From contig DATFGQ010000131.1 in the NCBI GenBank assembly GCA_035249305.1, positions 76,200 through 140,199 on the forward strand: DNA of 64,000 nt. The letters are read 5' to 3'. Positions within the stretch are counted from its first letter, which is position 1, and each line of letters starts with the position of its first letter. Of this stretch, positions 51,268 to 60,136 are shown piece by piece. The position numbers and the translations under genes were made by a program. Source of the stretch: DASUNP01 sp035249305 (GTDB lineage Bacteria; Acidobacteriota; Blastocatellia; UBA7656). The notes beneath the pieces were generated by a model. That model was not told the DNA's origin. It was given only the letters and a program-made list of their open reading frames with translations, and searched no databases.

Positions 51268-53814
51268 TTAATTCACCACGCGCCCGCCGACGATCGTGTG
51301 GACGACCGCCGTCTTCTGTATCTCGTTCGGGTTGATGCGGAAGATGTCTTGAGACAAGACGACGATGTCGGCGAGCTTGCCCGCTTCGAGCGTCCCCTTT
51401 TCGCGCTCCGCAAACTCTGCGTAAGCGCAAGACTGCGTGTAGGCTCGAACGGCCTCTTCGACCGTGATCTTCTGTTCGGGAATCCACCCGCCGGGGTTCT
51501 TGCCATCGATAGTCTGGCGAGTGACGGCCGCGTGAATGCCCAGGATCGGCGAAAGCGGCGCTACGTACCAGTCCGAGCCGAAGACGAGCGTGGCATTGGT
51601 GTCGAGCAGCGAGCGAAACGCGTAAGTCGTCTTTATGCGGACGGGGCCTATGCGCTTTTCGGCCCAGCGGCCGTCGTCAATCGCGTGATAAGGCTGCATC
51701 GAAGGGATGACGCCGAGACGCGCGAAGCGCGGGATGTCGTCGGGCCTGAGATGCTGCGCGTGCTCTATGCGGAAGCGGCGGTCGCGCGGGCCGTTCTCTC
51801 TGGCGACTTCTTCAAAGTAGTTGAGCAGCAGATTATTCGCTCGATCGCCGATGGCATGAATAGAGCATTGCAGCCCCGCGCGGTCAGCGTCCTTGATCGT
51901 CTGCTTCATCTTGCCTTCGGGTATGTTCTCTTCAAGCATCAGACCGGACGTGTTTGGGGCGTCCGTGAACGGCTCGAAAAACAGCGCCGTCGTCGACCCT
52001 AGCGAGCCGTCCATGAAGGCTTTAAGCCCGCCGAGCCTGAGCCAGTCGTCGCCTCTGCCCTGGCGCGCGACCGCCTCGGCCTGTCGCTTCCACTGGCTCA
52101 TGGGCGTCCGCGCGTAGACGCGAACCGTCAGCCGGTTTGCGTCGCGAAACTTCTTATACACTTCGTAATCGCGCCAGGGCGTTATGTCTTGAATCGAGGT
52201 TACGCCGACGCGCGCCGCCTCTTTGAGCGCCGCCGTGAGAGCTTCGTCTAATTCGGCCGCGCTCGCGTCGGGGACTTTCGCGTAGACCAGCCCCATCGCG
52301 TCGTCTTTGAGAACGCCCGTCGGCTCGCCCGTCTTCGGGTCGCGAACGATGGTCCCGCCCGGCGGGTCTTTAGTCTCTTTCGTTATGTTCGCCAGCTTCA
52401 GCGCGGCGCTGTTGGCGAGCCCCATATGTCCGTCGAGCCGCGAAATGAACACTGGGTTGTTTTGGGTGAAAGGGTCTATCAACTCTTTTGTGGGCAGGGG
52501 CGCGCCGGGCCATAGCTCGTGATCCCAATCGCCGCCCGTTATCCATCGGCCCGCGGGCAATCGCGCGGCGTGTTCCTTGACGCGGCGCGCGAACTCCGCG
52601 GGAGTGGCGGCGTCGCGGAGCTGGACCGAGAGCAGATGAAACCCGCTGTCGATGAAATGCGTGTGGTCGTCGATGAACCCCGGCAGGGCGAGCTTGCCTT
52701 GAAGGTCGATCACGCGAGTCTCTGCGCCGACTAGCTTCCGCGCCTCTTCGCTTGAGCCTACCAGGATGATGCGCTCGCCGCGCGAGGCGACGGCTTCGGC
52801 CCACGGCTGAGCCTTGTTGCCAGTCCAGACGCGACCGTTGACTAAGACGAGGTCGGCCCTAGGCTGCGTGCGCGAAAAATCTTCTGCGACTATGCGAGAC
52901 ACGAAAGGGATAATATCGGGCTGAGCACTGTTGTCAACCGTGAAGACGACGAGAACATACTCCGCGCCGTTGGGCAGGCGCACGTAAGCCGCGTCGTGGC
53001 GAGTCGAAGAGGTCCAACCGGCTTTCGCATAATACTGCGAGCCCGCGGGGAGCGATTTGCCCGAGTACGCGGTGTCCTGGTCGTCGGGGTCATCGGGCTT
53101 CGATTGCGGGTCGCGCCGCAGGAGGCCCATCATCTGGCTGCTCCTCGCCGCAGAGACCGCGCGCCCCGTGGCTATCTCGTAAAAGAGCCGCGCCACAGCT
53201 TCGGTCGAGAGCTTGTTGCGGTGCTCGAAGTTCGGCCCCAACCCTTGCCGCTCACGGCCGTACGGGGCTTCGCACCATGTCTTCTGATTGACGTTGATCT
53301 TTTCGTACCCCAGGCCGGCGAAATAGCGATTGACCGCGTTCCGCTTCTGCTTCCACTCGGCCAGGTGGGCGTCGTCAAGCTCAGGCCCGCCCGTAGTGTT
53401 TGTTACGGCGTCGACTACGTAATGAGTCGCGTCGTTTGACGAATCGACGATCATGTCGCGCAGCGCGCGATCCAGCTCCGCCGTCTGCTTGAGCGCGCCC
53501 GTCTCGATCAGGTGATGCGCGGCGACGAGGTAAAAGAGTTTCACGACGCTCGCCGGGTAGATCATCTCCTGGCCGCGGTGGCTCGCCCACTCGGGCCGCG
53601 CGCGGTCGCCGAGGTCTATGATCGTAACGGCGATCTTCTCCCGCGTAAGCCCGCCCTTGCCATATTTATCGACGGCCTTAGCTACGGCGTCGCGGGCCAA
53701 ACCCTCAAGCCGCTCGGACCGCGCGAACCCTGTCTTAGTGCTTGATTGAGCGGAGGCGATGGGCGCGATGATCAAGAGCAGCAGCGCGGCGCGAAGCACT
53801 CCCGAGCGGATCAT
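51268..53814 (-). CDS. Beta-lactamase-like serine hydrolase fused to a YtcJ-like amidohydrolase
   Basis: An 848-residue secreted protein (signal MIRSGVLRAALLLLIIAPIASA). Residues about 30-320 resemble class A beta-lactamase-type serine hydrolases: PASVVKLFYLV has the SxxK pair, IVDSSNDATHYV the SDN-like loop and YYAKAGWTSS stands in for KTG. Residues about 325-848 are a full amidohydrolase of the YtcJ/Amidohydro_3 type: LPGFIDDHTHFID (metal His pair), GGLKAFMDGSLGS, CSIHAIGDRA, RIEHAQHL and FGSDWYVAPLSP. Both parts have complete motifs in a single open frame. I know each family as separate enzymes; the fusion is unusual. Substrate unknown. A GAGG lies before the ATG. Confidence 0.88.
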   Translation of the reverse strand: MIRSGVLRAALLLLIIAPIASAQSSTKTGFARSERLEGLARDAVAKAVDKYGKGGLTREKIAVTIIDLGDRARPEWASHRGQEMIYPASVVKLFYLVAAHHLIETGALKQTAELDRALRDMIVDSSNDATHYVVDAVTNTTGGPELDDAHLAEWKQKRNAVNRYFAGLGYEKINVNQKTWCEAPYGRERQGLGPNFEHRNKLSTEAVARLFYEIATGRAVSAARSSQMMGLLRRDPQSKPDDPDDQDTAYSGKSLPAGSQYYAKAGWTSSTRHDAAYVRLPNGAEYVLVVFTVDNSAQPDIIPFVSRIVAEDFSRTQPRADLVLVNGRVWTGNKAQPWAEAVASRGERIILVGSSEEARKLVGAETRVIDLQGKLALPGFIDDHTHFIDSGFHLLSVQLRDAATPAEFARRVKEHAARLPAGRWITGGDWDHELWPGAPLPTKELIDPFTQNNPVFISRLDGHMGLANSAALKLANITKETKDPPGGTIVRDPKTGEPTGVLKDDAMGLVYAKVPDASAAELDEALTAALKEAARVGVTSIQDITPWRDYEVYKKFRDANRLTVRVYARTPMSQWKRQAEAVARQGRGDDWLRLGGLKAFMDGSLGSTTALFFEPFTDAPNTSGLMLEENIPEGKMKQTIKDADRAGLQCSIHAIGDRANNLLLNYFEEVARENGPRDRRFRIEHAQHLRPDDIPRFARLGVIPSMQPYHAIDDGRWAEKRIGPVRIKTTYAFRSLLDTNATLVFGSDWYVAPLSPILGIHAAVTRQTIDGKNPGGWIPEQKITVEEAVRAYTQSCAYAEFAEREKGTLEAGKLADIVVLSQDIFRINPNEIQKTAVVHTIVGGRVVN

Positions 53815-53837
53815 AATTAACCTCGAAGACAGTTTTT

Positions 53838-53918
53838 AGTTTTAAGTTTTCAGTTTTTAGTGGCCACGTCACTGCCGACGATGAGTAACTGAAAACTAAA
53901 AACTGAAAACTTAAAACT
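53838..53918. repeat. AT-rich hairpin with tandem-word arms
   Basis: A perfect 24-bp inverted repeat (53838-53861 and 53895-53918) with a 33-base loop. The arms are built of AGTTTTAAG, TTTTCAG and TTTTTAGT words. It directly follows the stop of the minus-strand metalloprotease gene and can act as its terminator. Confidence 0.8.
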
Positions 53919-53919
53919 G

Positions 53920-55257
53920 TTATTTCTTTTTGCTTTCCCAGAGTCGATTTGAGAGGCGCGTGAGTTCGTCGCGCGTTCGGGCGCCTTCGATTATGACTAC
54001 GTCCTTGTCGCGCAGCTCGATCGAGACCAGTCCTTCGCTTGTCTCATAAACGCGAGGCCGCGCCGCAAGGTCGCCGGGCGCGTCAACGCTGTACCTCTTC
54101 ATTATTCGCTTCGAATAGAGGTCGAAAAATTCTTTAGCGTCTTTCGCGCGGTCCCAGGTCGTGTACTGAGCCAGCACCAGCGCGCCCGTCGAGGCGTCTT
54201 CATAAAGCTCGTAGCAATCGCCGCCCCAGCCTTCGGCCGCCAGCCGCGCTTCGCGCTTGTCTATGAACTCGCCGAGCAGTATTTGATACCCGAACTCGCC
54301 GTTAACGTCCATGTCGACCTTACGGAATTTCGGCCCGAGCACCTGCTGGAGGTCCGCGATCTTTATCCTGACCGGCTCGTCGCGGAAGAGAAAACGCTCC
54401 GGGTGGATGATCTGCTCGGTCGAATTCGGCAATCGGTCGTAGCTCTGGTTGACGCCTTTCCACGAGCGGTGTTTCAGTATCTCCTGGACGAAGCCTATGC
54501 CGTATATGTAAGGGAATTGCAGCCCCTCGCGCAGCACCGTGGGGGCGCTCGACAGCACGGGGTACATGGCCTGGTCCATCTCGCCGCTCTGCTCCAGCAT
54601 GCGTTGGGTGAGCGACTCCATCCGCGTTACGTCGAAAACGAGGTGGTCTTTTTCGGCCGCGAACTGGTACATCACTATCGTCGCCTCTCCTTCGACTAAA
54701 GCGTGCGCGGCCGTCTCGGCGTCCGAGTCGCCCTTCGGCCAGCGCTCGAACCTTCGCAGGTTGAAGTGCTGGTCTTGAAGCGCATGCATCAACTCGTGCG
54801 CCATCACGGTCTTCTGTTCGGAGATGGGGAGCCACGCCGCCAGAAAGAACTCCTGCGATTTAGGCTCGTAAAAGCCCGCCACCTGTTCGCGCAAGAGCTT
54901 TACTATGAAGTCGCGCAGTTGAAAGCCTTTGGGCAGCAGCCCGAGCTTTGTCAGCGTCTTGGTCGTGGCGGCAAACTCTTCGGGCGAAGTCTCTTCGTCC
55001 ATGTCTCGGATGACGGACTGCTCGATCTCGTCTTTAGTCTTGAGACCGCTTTTGACCGGGCGCTTGATTTCGAGCCCGCGCAAACGGCTGACGCTCTGAA
55101 GTATCGAGTCGGTCGTGTTGAGCGAGGTGGTTTCGGGCTGCGAGATGGAGGCGGGGCCTTGAAGGGCCGCGCTTCCGGTCGCGCCCGCGAGCAAAGCTAG
55201 AGTTAGTATAAGTGCTACGAGGGCCGTAAATCTTTTTTGCATCAGAAGACCTTTCAT
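53920..55257 (-). CDS. Secreted HExxH metalloprotease-like protein
   Basis: 445 residues with a signal peptide (ALVALILTLALLAGATG). TVMAHELMHALQDQHFNL carries HExxH, and VEGEATIVMYQF about 40 residues on supplies a candidate third zinc ligand (Glu), as in gluzincins. The C-terminal half (VNGEFGYQILLGEFI, AAEGWGGDCYELYED) is seen in uncharacterised Acidobacteriota and actinobacterial proteins, from memory, not a checked search. Start is the ATG at 55257; the ATG at 55242, with a weak AAAGGT before it, is equally possible. Confidence 0.8.
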   Translation of the reverse strand: MKGLLMQKRFTALVALILTLALLAGATGSAALQGPASISQPETTSLNTTDSILQSVSRLRGLEIKRPVKSGLKTKDEIEQSVIRDMDEETSPEEFAATTKTLTKLGLLPKGFQLRDFIVKLLREQVAGFYEPKSQEFFLAAWLPISEQKTVMAHELMHALQDQHFNLRRFERWPKGDSDAETAAHALVEGEATIVMYQFAAEKDHLVFDVTRMESLTQRMLEQSGEMDQAMYPVLSSAPTVLREGLQFPYIYGIGFVQEILKHRSWKGVNQSYDRLPNSTEQIIHPERFLFRDEPVRIKIADLQQVLGPKFRKVDMDVNGEFGYQILLGEFIDKREARLAAEGWGGDCYELYEDASTGALVLAQYTTWDRAKDAKEFFDLYSKRIMKRYSVDAPGDLAARPRVYETSEGLVSIELRDKDVVIIEGARTRDELTRLSNRLWESKKK

Positions 55258-55309
55258 TACCAACGGCTGGGCGTAATGAATTGTCTCGCGCGATTGCGGG
55301 TCTTGTCAA

Positions 55310-55535
55310 AGTGCTGAGTGCTGAGTCCTGAGTCCTGAGTGGTGTCTGAAAAGCCCCGCAGGGGCTCAATGTCTGTAGAACAAAAGCGTAAATGCACCCC
55401 AACTCCGTAGGAGTTGTATGTCTGATATTCAACCCCTACGGGGTTGGATTGTATTTGCGCGATACTTCTACAAACATCCGGCTCCTACGGAGCCGAGTAG
55501 CTCGCTATTACTCAGCACTCAGCACTCAGCGCTTC
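55310..55535. repeat. Composite palindromic element, second copy
   Basis: Starts with GTGCTGAGTGCTGAGTCCTG, then GTGTCTGAAAAGCCCCGCAG, palindromes CAACTCCGTAGGAGTTG, CAACCCCTACGGGGTTG and GGCTCCTACGGAGCC, ending ACTCAGCACTCAGCACTCAG. It shares order and wording with 37595-37832, with different palindrome content in the middle. Confidence 0.8.
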
Positions 55536-55541
55536 TTAGCG

Positions 55542-56279
55542 TCATCGGAGCATTCTGATCTCCTGGTTTACGCGCGATACGCGGTTTGAAGAGTTCGGGT
55601 GGTCGGAGAAGAATTCGCTCCCGCCGCGGTCTTTCAGAGAGCCGAGGAAGACGGCGAGCCCGCGCGGGTCATACCCGGAGCGGTTCATCAGTTGTACCGC
55701 GCCTACGTCTGCCTGGGTCTCCGCGTTGCGGCCGTAACGCAAAAAGAGCGTGTTGAGCCCCAAGCCGATCCCCAGTTGCGTGAGCAGCGAGCCGGTCCCC
55801 CTGCCCATCAGCCCGCCTAACATCTGTAGCGGCATCTGCGCGAGCGCCGCCTTCGACGCCTGATTAGTGCCGTGACGCAGCGTGACGTGCGTTATCTCGT
55901 GCGCGAGGACCCCGGCAAGCTCGTTCTCGCTGCGCGCGGAGCGCAACAGCCCGCTCGTGACGTAGACGTAGCCGCCGGGCAGGGCGAAAGCGTTTACGTC
56001 GCGCCGCTCGATGACGCGAAAACGCCAGGGCAGATTCGGCATCGAAGAGCGCGCCGCCAGACGACGGCCTATGCGCTCGACGCGCGGGTCGGAATGAGTG
56101 CGGTGCTTGCGGTCGATTTCGTTGGCCGAGCGGCGACCTATCTCTATGTCGTCGCGTATTGAAAAGAGGTTCATCCCAGGCTTGAGCCGCGTCTGCGCCG
56201 TGGCAATCGCGGGGGCCGCGAGCGTGAAGGCAATGGCTAAGGCCATAACCCTCGATAAGAGTTGCTTCCTCATATTCAC
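55542..56279 (-). CDS. Secreted M48-type metallopeptidase
   Basis: 245 residues, signal peptide (VMALAIAFTLAAPAIATAQ), then a peptidase M48 domain: FALPGGYVYVTSGLL, LAGVLAHEITHVTLRHG with HEITH zinc motif and NAETQADVGAVQLM with the third ligand. There are no membrane helices beyond the signal, so it resembles the BepA/LoiP periplasmic group rather than HtpX; no TPR follows. GGAGGGG precedes the ATG. Probably envelope protein quality control. Confidence 0.9.
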   Translation of the reverse strand: MNMRKQLLSRVMALAIAFTLAAPAIATAQTRLKPGMNLFSIRDDIEIGRRSANEIDRKHRTHSDPRVERIGRRLAARSSMPNLPWRFRVIERRDVNAFALPGGYVYVTSGLLRSARSENELAGVLAHEITHVTLRHGTNQASKAALAQMPLQMLGGLMGRGTGSLLTQLGIGLGLNTLFLRYGRNAETQADVGAVQLMNRSGYDPRGLAVFLGSLKDRGGSEFFSDHPNSSNRVSRVNQEIRMLR

Positions 56280-56472
56280 CCCTCCCTGGATTCGTTTTTA
56301 TCCAGTGTGATGAACGAGCGGGCCAATGGGGTTGCAGCCGGGGAGTTGTATGTTTCGTTGTACGAAAACCTGCCAGATGATAGCGGGCTAAATTGTGTAA
56401 CCTCGTCGCCGTCCGCGCGGTATGCAGATTGCCAACATAGGTTTTGGACTGTCTTAAGTGAGGTTTAATATT

Positions 56473-56928
56473 ATGTCTTCAAAGGTCCCTAGCGAATTGA
56501 AAAGAGCGCGAACGAAAATAAACCCCCGCAGAAGCGGCGAGCGCATTAAGCCGCAACCTTTAATATTTGAGCCTGAGCATAAAAACATTGGAACGCTCAT
56601 AGCCTTTCTCTTGACGATATTCATCGGAATCGGAGCCGGCTGGCTGGCCGGGAGCGTCCTTTCAGGCACCGAGGACCCGACGCCGGTCGTAGAGGCTCAG
56701 GTCGCGACGCAGGCCGACGCGGACGAGGTTAAACAGCCCGCGACTCAGCAGCCGCTTGTTGAAGAACAAGGTGGCAAGGATGAGCCTCGGTCGCGTGCGC
56801 GAGGGCGCGGGAATTCGCGCCGCGTCTACGTCACGGCACAAGCCGGAGAGCCGATCCCAATGGCCGTCATCAAGGGGAAGCCTATAAAGAAGGCTTTCAG
56901 GCAATTCAAGAAGGTCAGGATTTGGTAA
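56473..56928 (+). CDS. Single-pass membrane protein, unknown
   Basis: 151 residues: a basic N-terminus (ELKRARTKINPRRSGERIKPQP), one membrane helix (NIGTLIAFLLTIFIGIGAGWLAGSVL), an acidic/Gln-rich linker and a basic tail (SRARGRGNSRRVYVTAQAG...KKAFRQFKKVRIW). The ATG at 56473 has GAGG upstream. No family recognised. A large palindromic element follows the stop. Confidence 0.65.
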   Translation: MSSKVPSELKRARTKINPRRSGERIKPQPLIFEPEHKNIGTLIAFLLTIFIGIGAGWLAGSVLSGTEDPTPVVEAQVATQADADEVKQPATQQPLVEEQGGKDEPRSRARGRGNSRRVYVTAQAGEPIPMAVIKGKPIKKAFRQFKKVRIW

Positions 56929-56951
56929 TCAACATCTAGAGTGCGATTGAG

Positions 56952-57179
56952 AAGCCTCGAAGAGGCGTGATTGAATGAGCCCCAAAGGGGCGACAATTCA
57001 ATAGCCCGGCGCAACGCGCCGGGTAACACGTCATACGAGACGAAGCCCTGAAAGGGCGCGATATTTATACCGCCCTTTCAGGGCTTCTCATTATTAACGA
57101 TTTGATTCCAGGGGCGGTGCCCCTGGCTATTGAATGATCGCCCCTTCGGGACTCATTCAATCACGCCTCTTCGAGGCTT
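56952..57179. repeat. Nested palindromic element with perfect 28-bp terminal repeats
   Basis: The outer arms at 56952-56979 and 57152-57179 are perfect complements over 28 bases (AAGCCTCGAAGAGGCGTGAT...). A second layer pairs TTCAATAGCC with GGCTATTGAA. Inside are GCCCGGCGCAACGCGCCGGG, GAAGCCCTGAAAGGGC, CCGCCCTTTCAGGGCTTC and CCAGGGGCGGTGCCCCTGG. It fills the gap between two convergent genes. Confidence 0.85.
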
Positions 57180-57202
57180 TTATGTACTCGTCTCAGGCTT
57201 CA

Positions 57203-59752
57203 TCAAGTGCTTGACCGCTTGCGACGGCCCGCGAGAATCCACTCTCGCCCCGCCAGATAAAGCAAGAGCGTCAGGATGATAAAAGGAATCAGCGCCAGCA
57301 GATCGGCCACTGGCCCGTTAAAGAACGGGTTATTCGCTCGCGACCATTCTTCGACGCCCCTGTTGAAATCGGCTAGTTTCGGATAGCCGTTCACGACCGC
57401 GTAGATGATGCCCGCAAGCGCGCCCCCGGCGATGTAGCCTGACGCCATCAAGACACCGGGGCTGCGGTCGCCTTCGGCCACTAGCTCTTCTTCGGTCAGG
57501 TTCTTGTGCCTTAGCTTCTTACGCAGCGACTTGTCGACCAGCCATCGAATCATCCCGCCGATCAGGATCGGCGTCGAGGCCGAAAGCGGCAGGTAGACGC
57601 CGACCGCGAACGCCAGCGACGGGATTCCCGCCATCTCAAGCACTATCGCTATCATCACGCCCAGAAGCACGAGCGCCCAGGGCAGGCGGTGGCTCAGAAT
57701 CCCGTTGATGATATAAGACATCAACACGGCCTTCGGCGCGTCGTACTTCGTCGCGGTCGTCCCGTCCGGCCTGACCCTGTGCGTGCCGTTGATCGCCGGG
57801 TCCGCCAGGTAAACCGGCACGCCCTGATCGTTAACCAGGTATTTGCGCGAAGTCCCAGTCTCGCTGTTGAACCTGTGCCAGACAAGGTACGAGTTGCCGT
57901 CGACGGCTCCTTGAGGCCCGTGCAGAGTCTCTCTCTCGGTAAGCTGCGAAACGTCCGCGCGGAGGTCGGTCGGGATGCTACGTTGAACCCTGTAGACGAC
58001 CTTGCCCGATTCCTCGACCAGGTATTCTCCCCTGTCGAGCCCCGCGACAGCTCCGTCCTCGTTGTTGAGAACGCGATAATTGCCCGGCGTGGTCGGCTGC
58101 ACTTCGTTGTTGTAAGCGGGGAGCGCCGCCGCCGCTGCGGGGCCTATTTCCGCCGTCTGGTCCTTCGTCTGCTCAAGCTCTGTCGGAGAGACGTAAACCG
58201 TCCCGGCGTTGTTAAGCTCAAGCAGTATCGGCCCGAGTATGAGAGCCGACGTGAGCGCGCCTACTAAAATTGCCACCTGCTGAAACTTCGGGGTCGCGCC
58301 GACGAGGAAGCCCGTCTTCAAGTCCTGCGAAGTCGTCCCGCCGTTTGATGCCGCGATGCAGACTATGCCGCCGATCGAAAGCGCCGTGACGAAATAGGGC
58401 GGGCCGACCCACCCGACTACAAGAAAGATCAGGCACGTAAGCAGCAGCGTCGCCACGGTCATCCCGGAGATGGGGTTTGACGAAGAGCCTATCTCTCCGG
58501 TCAGCCTCGACGAGACGGTGACGAACAGGAAGCCGAACGCCACGATGAGAATCGCGCCCAGTATGTTCCACTGGAGGTGGAGGTGCGGGACGATCATTAT
58601 CAAAACGAGCAGCAGTATGATCCCGCCTACGACGAACTTCATCGAAAGGTCCTGGTCCGTCCTGGGGGCTCCATTCGAAGCGGCCTGGCCGCCTTTCAAA
58701 TCTCTCAGCCCGCCTTTCAACCCGCTCCAGATCGTCGGCAGCGAGCGGAAAAGGCTGATGATGCCGCCCGCAGCCACGGCCCCCGCGCCTATGTAAAGGA
58801 TGTAGGCGCTGCGTATGTCGCCGGGCTCCATCTGGCTGATAGGCATCTCGCCGGGCGCAAGCACGCCGGTCATCCCTTCGCCGAAGAACTTTATTAACGG
58901 TATGAGAACAAGGTAAGCCAGCACGCCGCCCGCGCACATAATGGCCGCGATTCTCGGGCCTATGATGTAGCCCACCCCGAGCAGCGCGGGGTTGATCTCG
59001 GCCGAGATCGAACCTGATTTGAAAGGCGCGTCGAAGACTTTCTCCGGCGCCTCTTTCCAGCCCTTGAGGTCCATGATGACTTTGTAGACGAAGCCCAACC
59101 CTAGCCCGACGAAGATGGGCAGCGCGCGTATCTCTGTAGTCGTTTTATCTTTGGCCCCCTGCGACGCCGCGGCGCGCGACACCTCGTCGGCCCCGGCCTT
59201 GAGCACTTCGGCGCAGGCCGTCCCTTCGGGGTATTTCAGCAGCCCGTGTTGCTGGACGATCAGCGCGCGGCGCAGCGGGATCATCATTAAGATCCCGAGC
59301 AACCCGCCTAGCACCGCGACCAGCATCACGCGCGTGATCTCTAGATCGAACCCTAAGATCAAGATCGCGGGCATCGTCACGCCCACGCCGAAGGCTATCG
59401 ATTCGCCGGCCGACCCGGCGGTCTGGACTATGTTGTTCTCTAAGATGGTGGCGTTCCTCAACCCCACTTTCGACAGCAACCGAAACAGCGTGATCGAGAT
59501 GACGGCTACGGGGATCGAGGCGCTGACGGTCAACCCCGTCTTCAAGACCAGGTAGAGCGACGACGCGCCGAAGACTAAGCCGAGCAGCGTGCCGACGATC
59601 AAAGGCAGCGGGGTGAGCTCGCGCAGCTTTGCGCCCGCCGGAATGTAAGGGCGGAAGGAGGCGAGGTAAGGGTTTTCGGGCTTGGCTCCCACGATGTCTG
59701 GGTACCCTTGCACGACTTCCGGCTTGGCGGTATCAACGGTTTCAGTCGACAT
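57203..59752 (-). CDS. OPT-family oligopeptide transporter
   Basis: 849 residues, about 14-16 membrane helices, of the OPT superfamily (proton-coupled uptake of peptides or metal chelates). Typical segments are LPLIVGTLLGLVFGASSLYLVLKTGLTVSASIPVAVI, NIVQTAGSAGESIAFGVGVTMPA and GLLKYPEGTACAEVL. A hydrophilic insertion of about 130 residues (about 535-665) separates the two helix bundles, with beta-like text such as GNYRVLNNEDG and RKYLVNDQGVPVYL; I do not recognise it. Upstream lies the small transcription unit ending near 59879, which may regulate it. Confidence 0.92.
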   Translation of the reverse strand: MSTETVDTAKPEVVQGYPDIVGAKPENPYLASFRPYIPAGAKLRELTPLPLIVGTLLGLVFGASSLYLVLKTGLTVSASIPVAVISITLFRLLSKVGLRNATILENNIVQTAGSAGESIAFGVGVTMPAILILGFDLEITRVMLVAVLGGLLGILMMIPLRRALIVQQHGLLKYPEGTACAEVLKAGADEVSRAAASQGAKDKTTTEIRALPIFVGLGLGFVYKVIMDLKGWKEAPEKVFDAPFKSGSISAEINPALLGVGYIIGPRIAAIMCAGGVLAYLVLIPLIKFFGEGMTGVLAPGEMPISQMEPGDIRSAYILYIGAGAVAAGGIISLFRSLPTIWSGLKGGLRDLKGGQAASNGAPRTDQDLSMKFVVGGIILLLVLIMIVPHLHLQWNILGAILIVAFGFLFVTVSSRLTGEIGSSSNPISGMTVATLLLTCLIFLVVGWVGPPYFVTALSIGGIVCIAASNGGTTSQDLKTGFLVGATPKFQQVAILVGALTSALILGPILLELNNAGTVYVSPTELEQTKDQTAEIGPAAAAALPAYNNEVQPTTPGNYRVLNNEDGAVAGLDRGEYLVEESGKVVYRVQRSIPTDLRADVSQLTERETLHGPQGAVDGNSYLVWHRFNSETGTSRKYLVNDQGVPVYLADPAINGTHRVRPDGTTATKYDAPKAVLMSYIINGILSHRLPWALVLLGVMIAIVLEMAGIPSLAFAVGVYLPLSASTPILIGGMIRWLVDKSLRKKLRHKNLTEEELVAEGDRSPGVLMASGYIAGGALAGIIYAVVNGYPKLADFNRGVEEWSRANNPFFNGPVADLLALIPFIILTLLLYLAGREWILAGRRKRSST

Positions 59753-59878
59753 AGTGACCTCCGGCTTATTCTAATGTTTGGGCTTATGTCATCCATTTTG
59801 GACGCGCGCCGCGAGCGGTGTCAAACGAAAAGGCTATAAAGTGGTGACGAGAGCGGGCGGGAGGTCCGTGACAAGCAA

Positions 59879-59928
59879 CAAGCCCCGACGCGGCTAATCG
59901 AATTAACGATGCTCAGCGTCGGGGCTTG
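59879..59928 (-). terminator. Terminator-like stem of the small transcription unit
   Basis: CAAGCCCCGACGC (59879-59891) and GCGTCGGGGCTTG (59916-59928) form a perfect 13-bp stem with a 24-base loop. On the minus strand it is followed by TTGCTTG. It lies between the promoter at 60137-60165 and the OPT start, so it may end a small RNA or act as an attenuator. Confidence 0.6.
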
Positions 59929-60062
59929 CGGTGGACTGTTGGGATTGACCTGTGGCCTATCCGCAATTACGAATGTGAGCGTGCTGATCCTGCATTCAGC
60001 AAAGCCTCTCAAAGAGACTTTTCGCCGACTACTATCAGCCGCGTTGTGCGGCTAAGCCACGC

Positions 60063-60101
60063 TCAGGCCGCAGCCACCTCACCTGGTCTGAAACTTATCA
60101 T
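60063..60101 (-). CDS. 12-codon leader ORF MISFRPGEVAAA
   Basis: Encodes MISFRPGEVAAA. Upstream, GGAAAGGAGGTGGTCC (60108-60123) is an unusually long complement of the 16S rRNA 3' end (GAUCACCUCCUUU, with one G-U). The ORF follows a strong promoter by about 30 bases and ends before the hairpins. Such a short, well-initiated ORF is typical of a leader peptide; the sequence gives no hint of the sensed molecule. Confidence 0.5.
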   Translation of the reverse strand: MISFRPGEVAAA

Positions 60102-60136
60102 TGCTTTGGACCACCTCCTTTCCGGTGTTAAAACCG

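Larger units (their letters stand above)
59879..60130 (-). ncRNA. Candidate structured RNA/leader upstream of the OPT gene
   Basis: A minus-strand unit of about 250 bases from a strong promoter to a 13-bp terminator-like stem. After a 12-codon ORF, hairpins form at 60037-60053 (AGCCGC/GCGGCT, 5-base loop) and 60001-60021 (AAAG-CTC/GAG-CTTT). I cannot match it to a named RNA family. It may be a peptide-coding leader controlling the OPT gene, or an independent small RNA. Confidence 0.5.
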
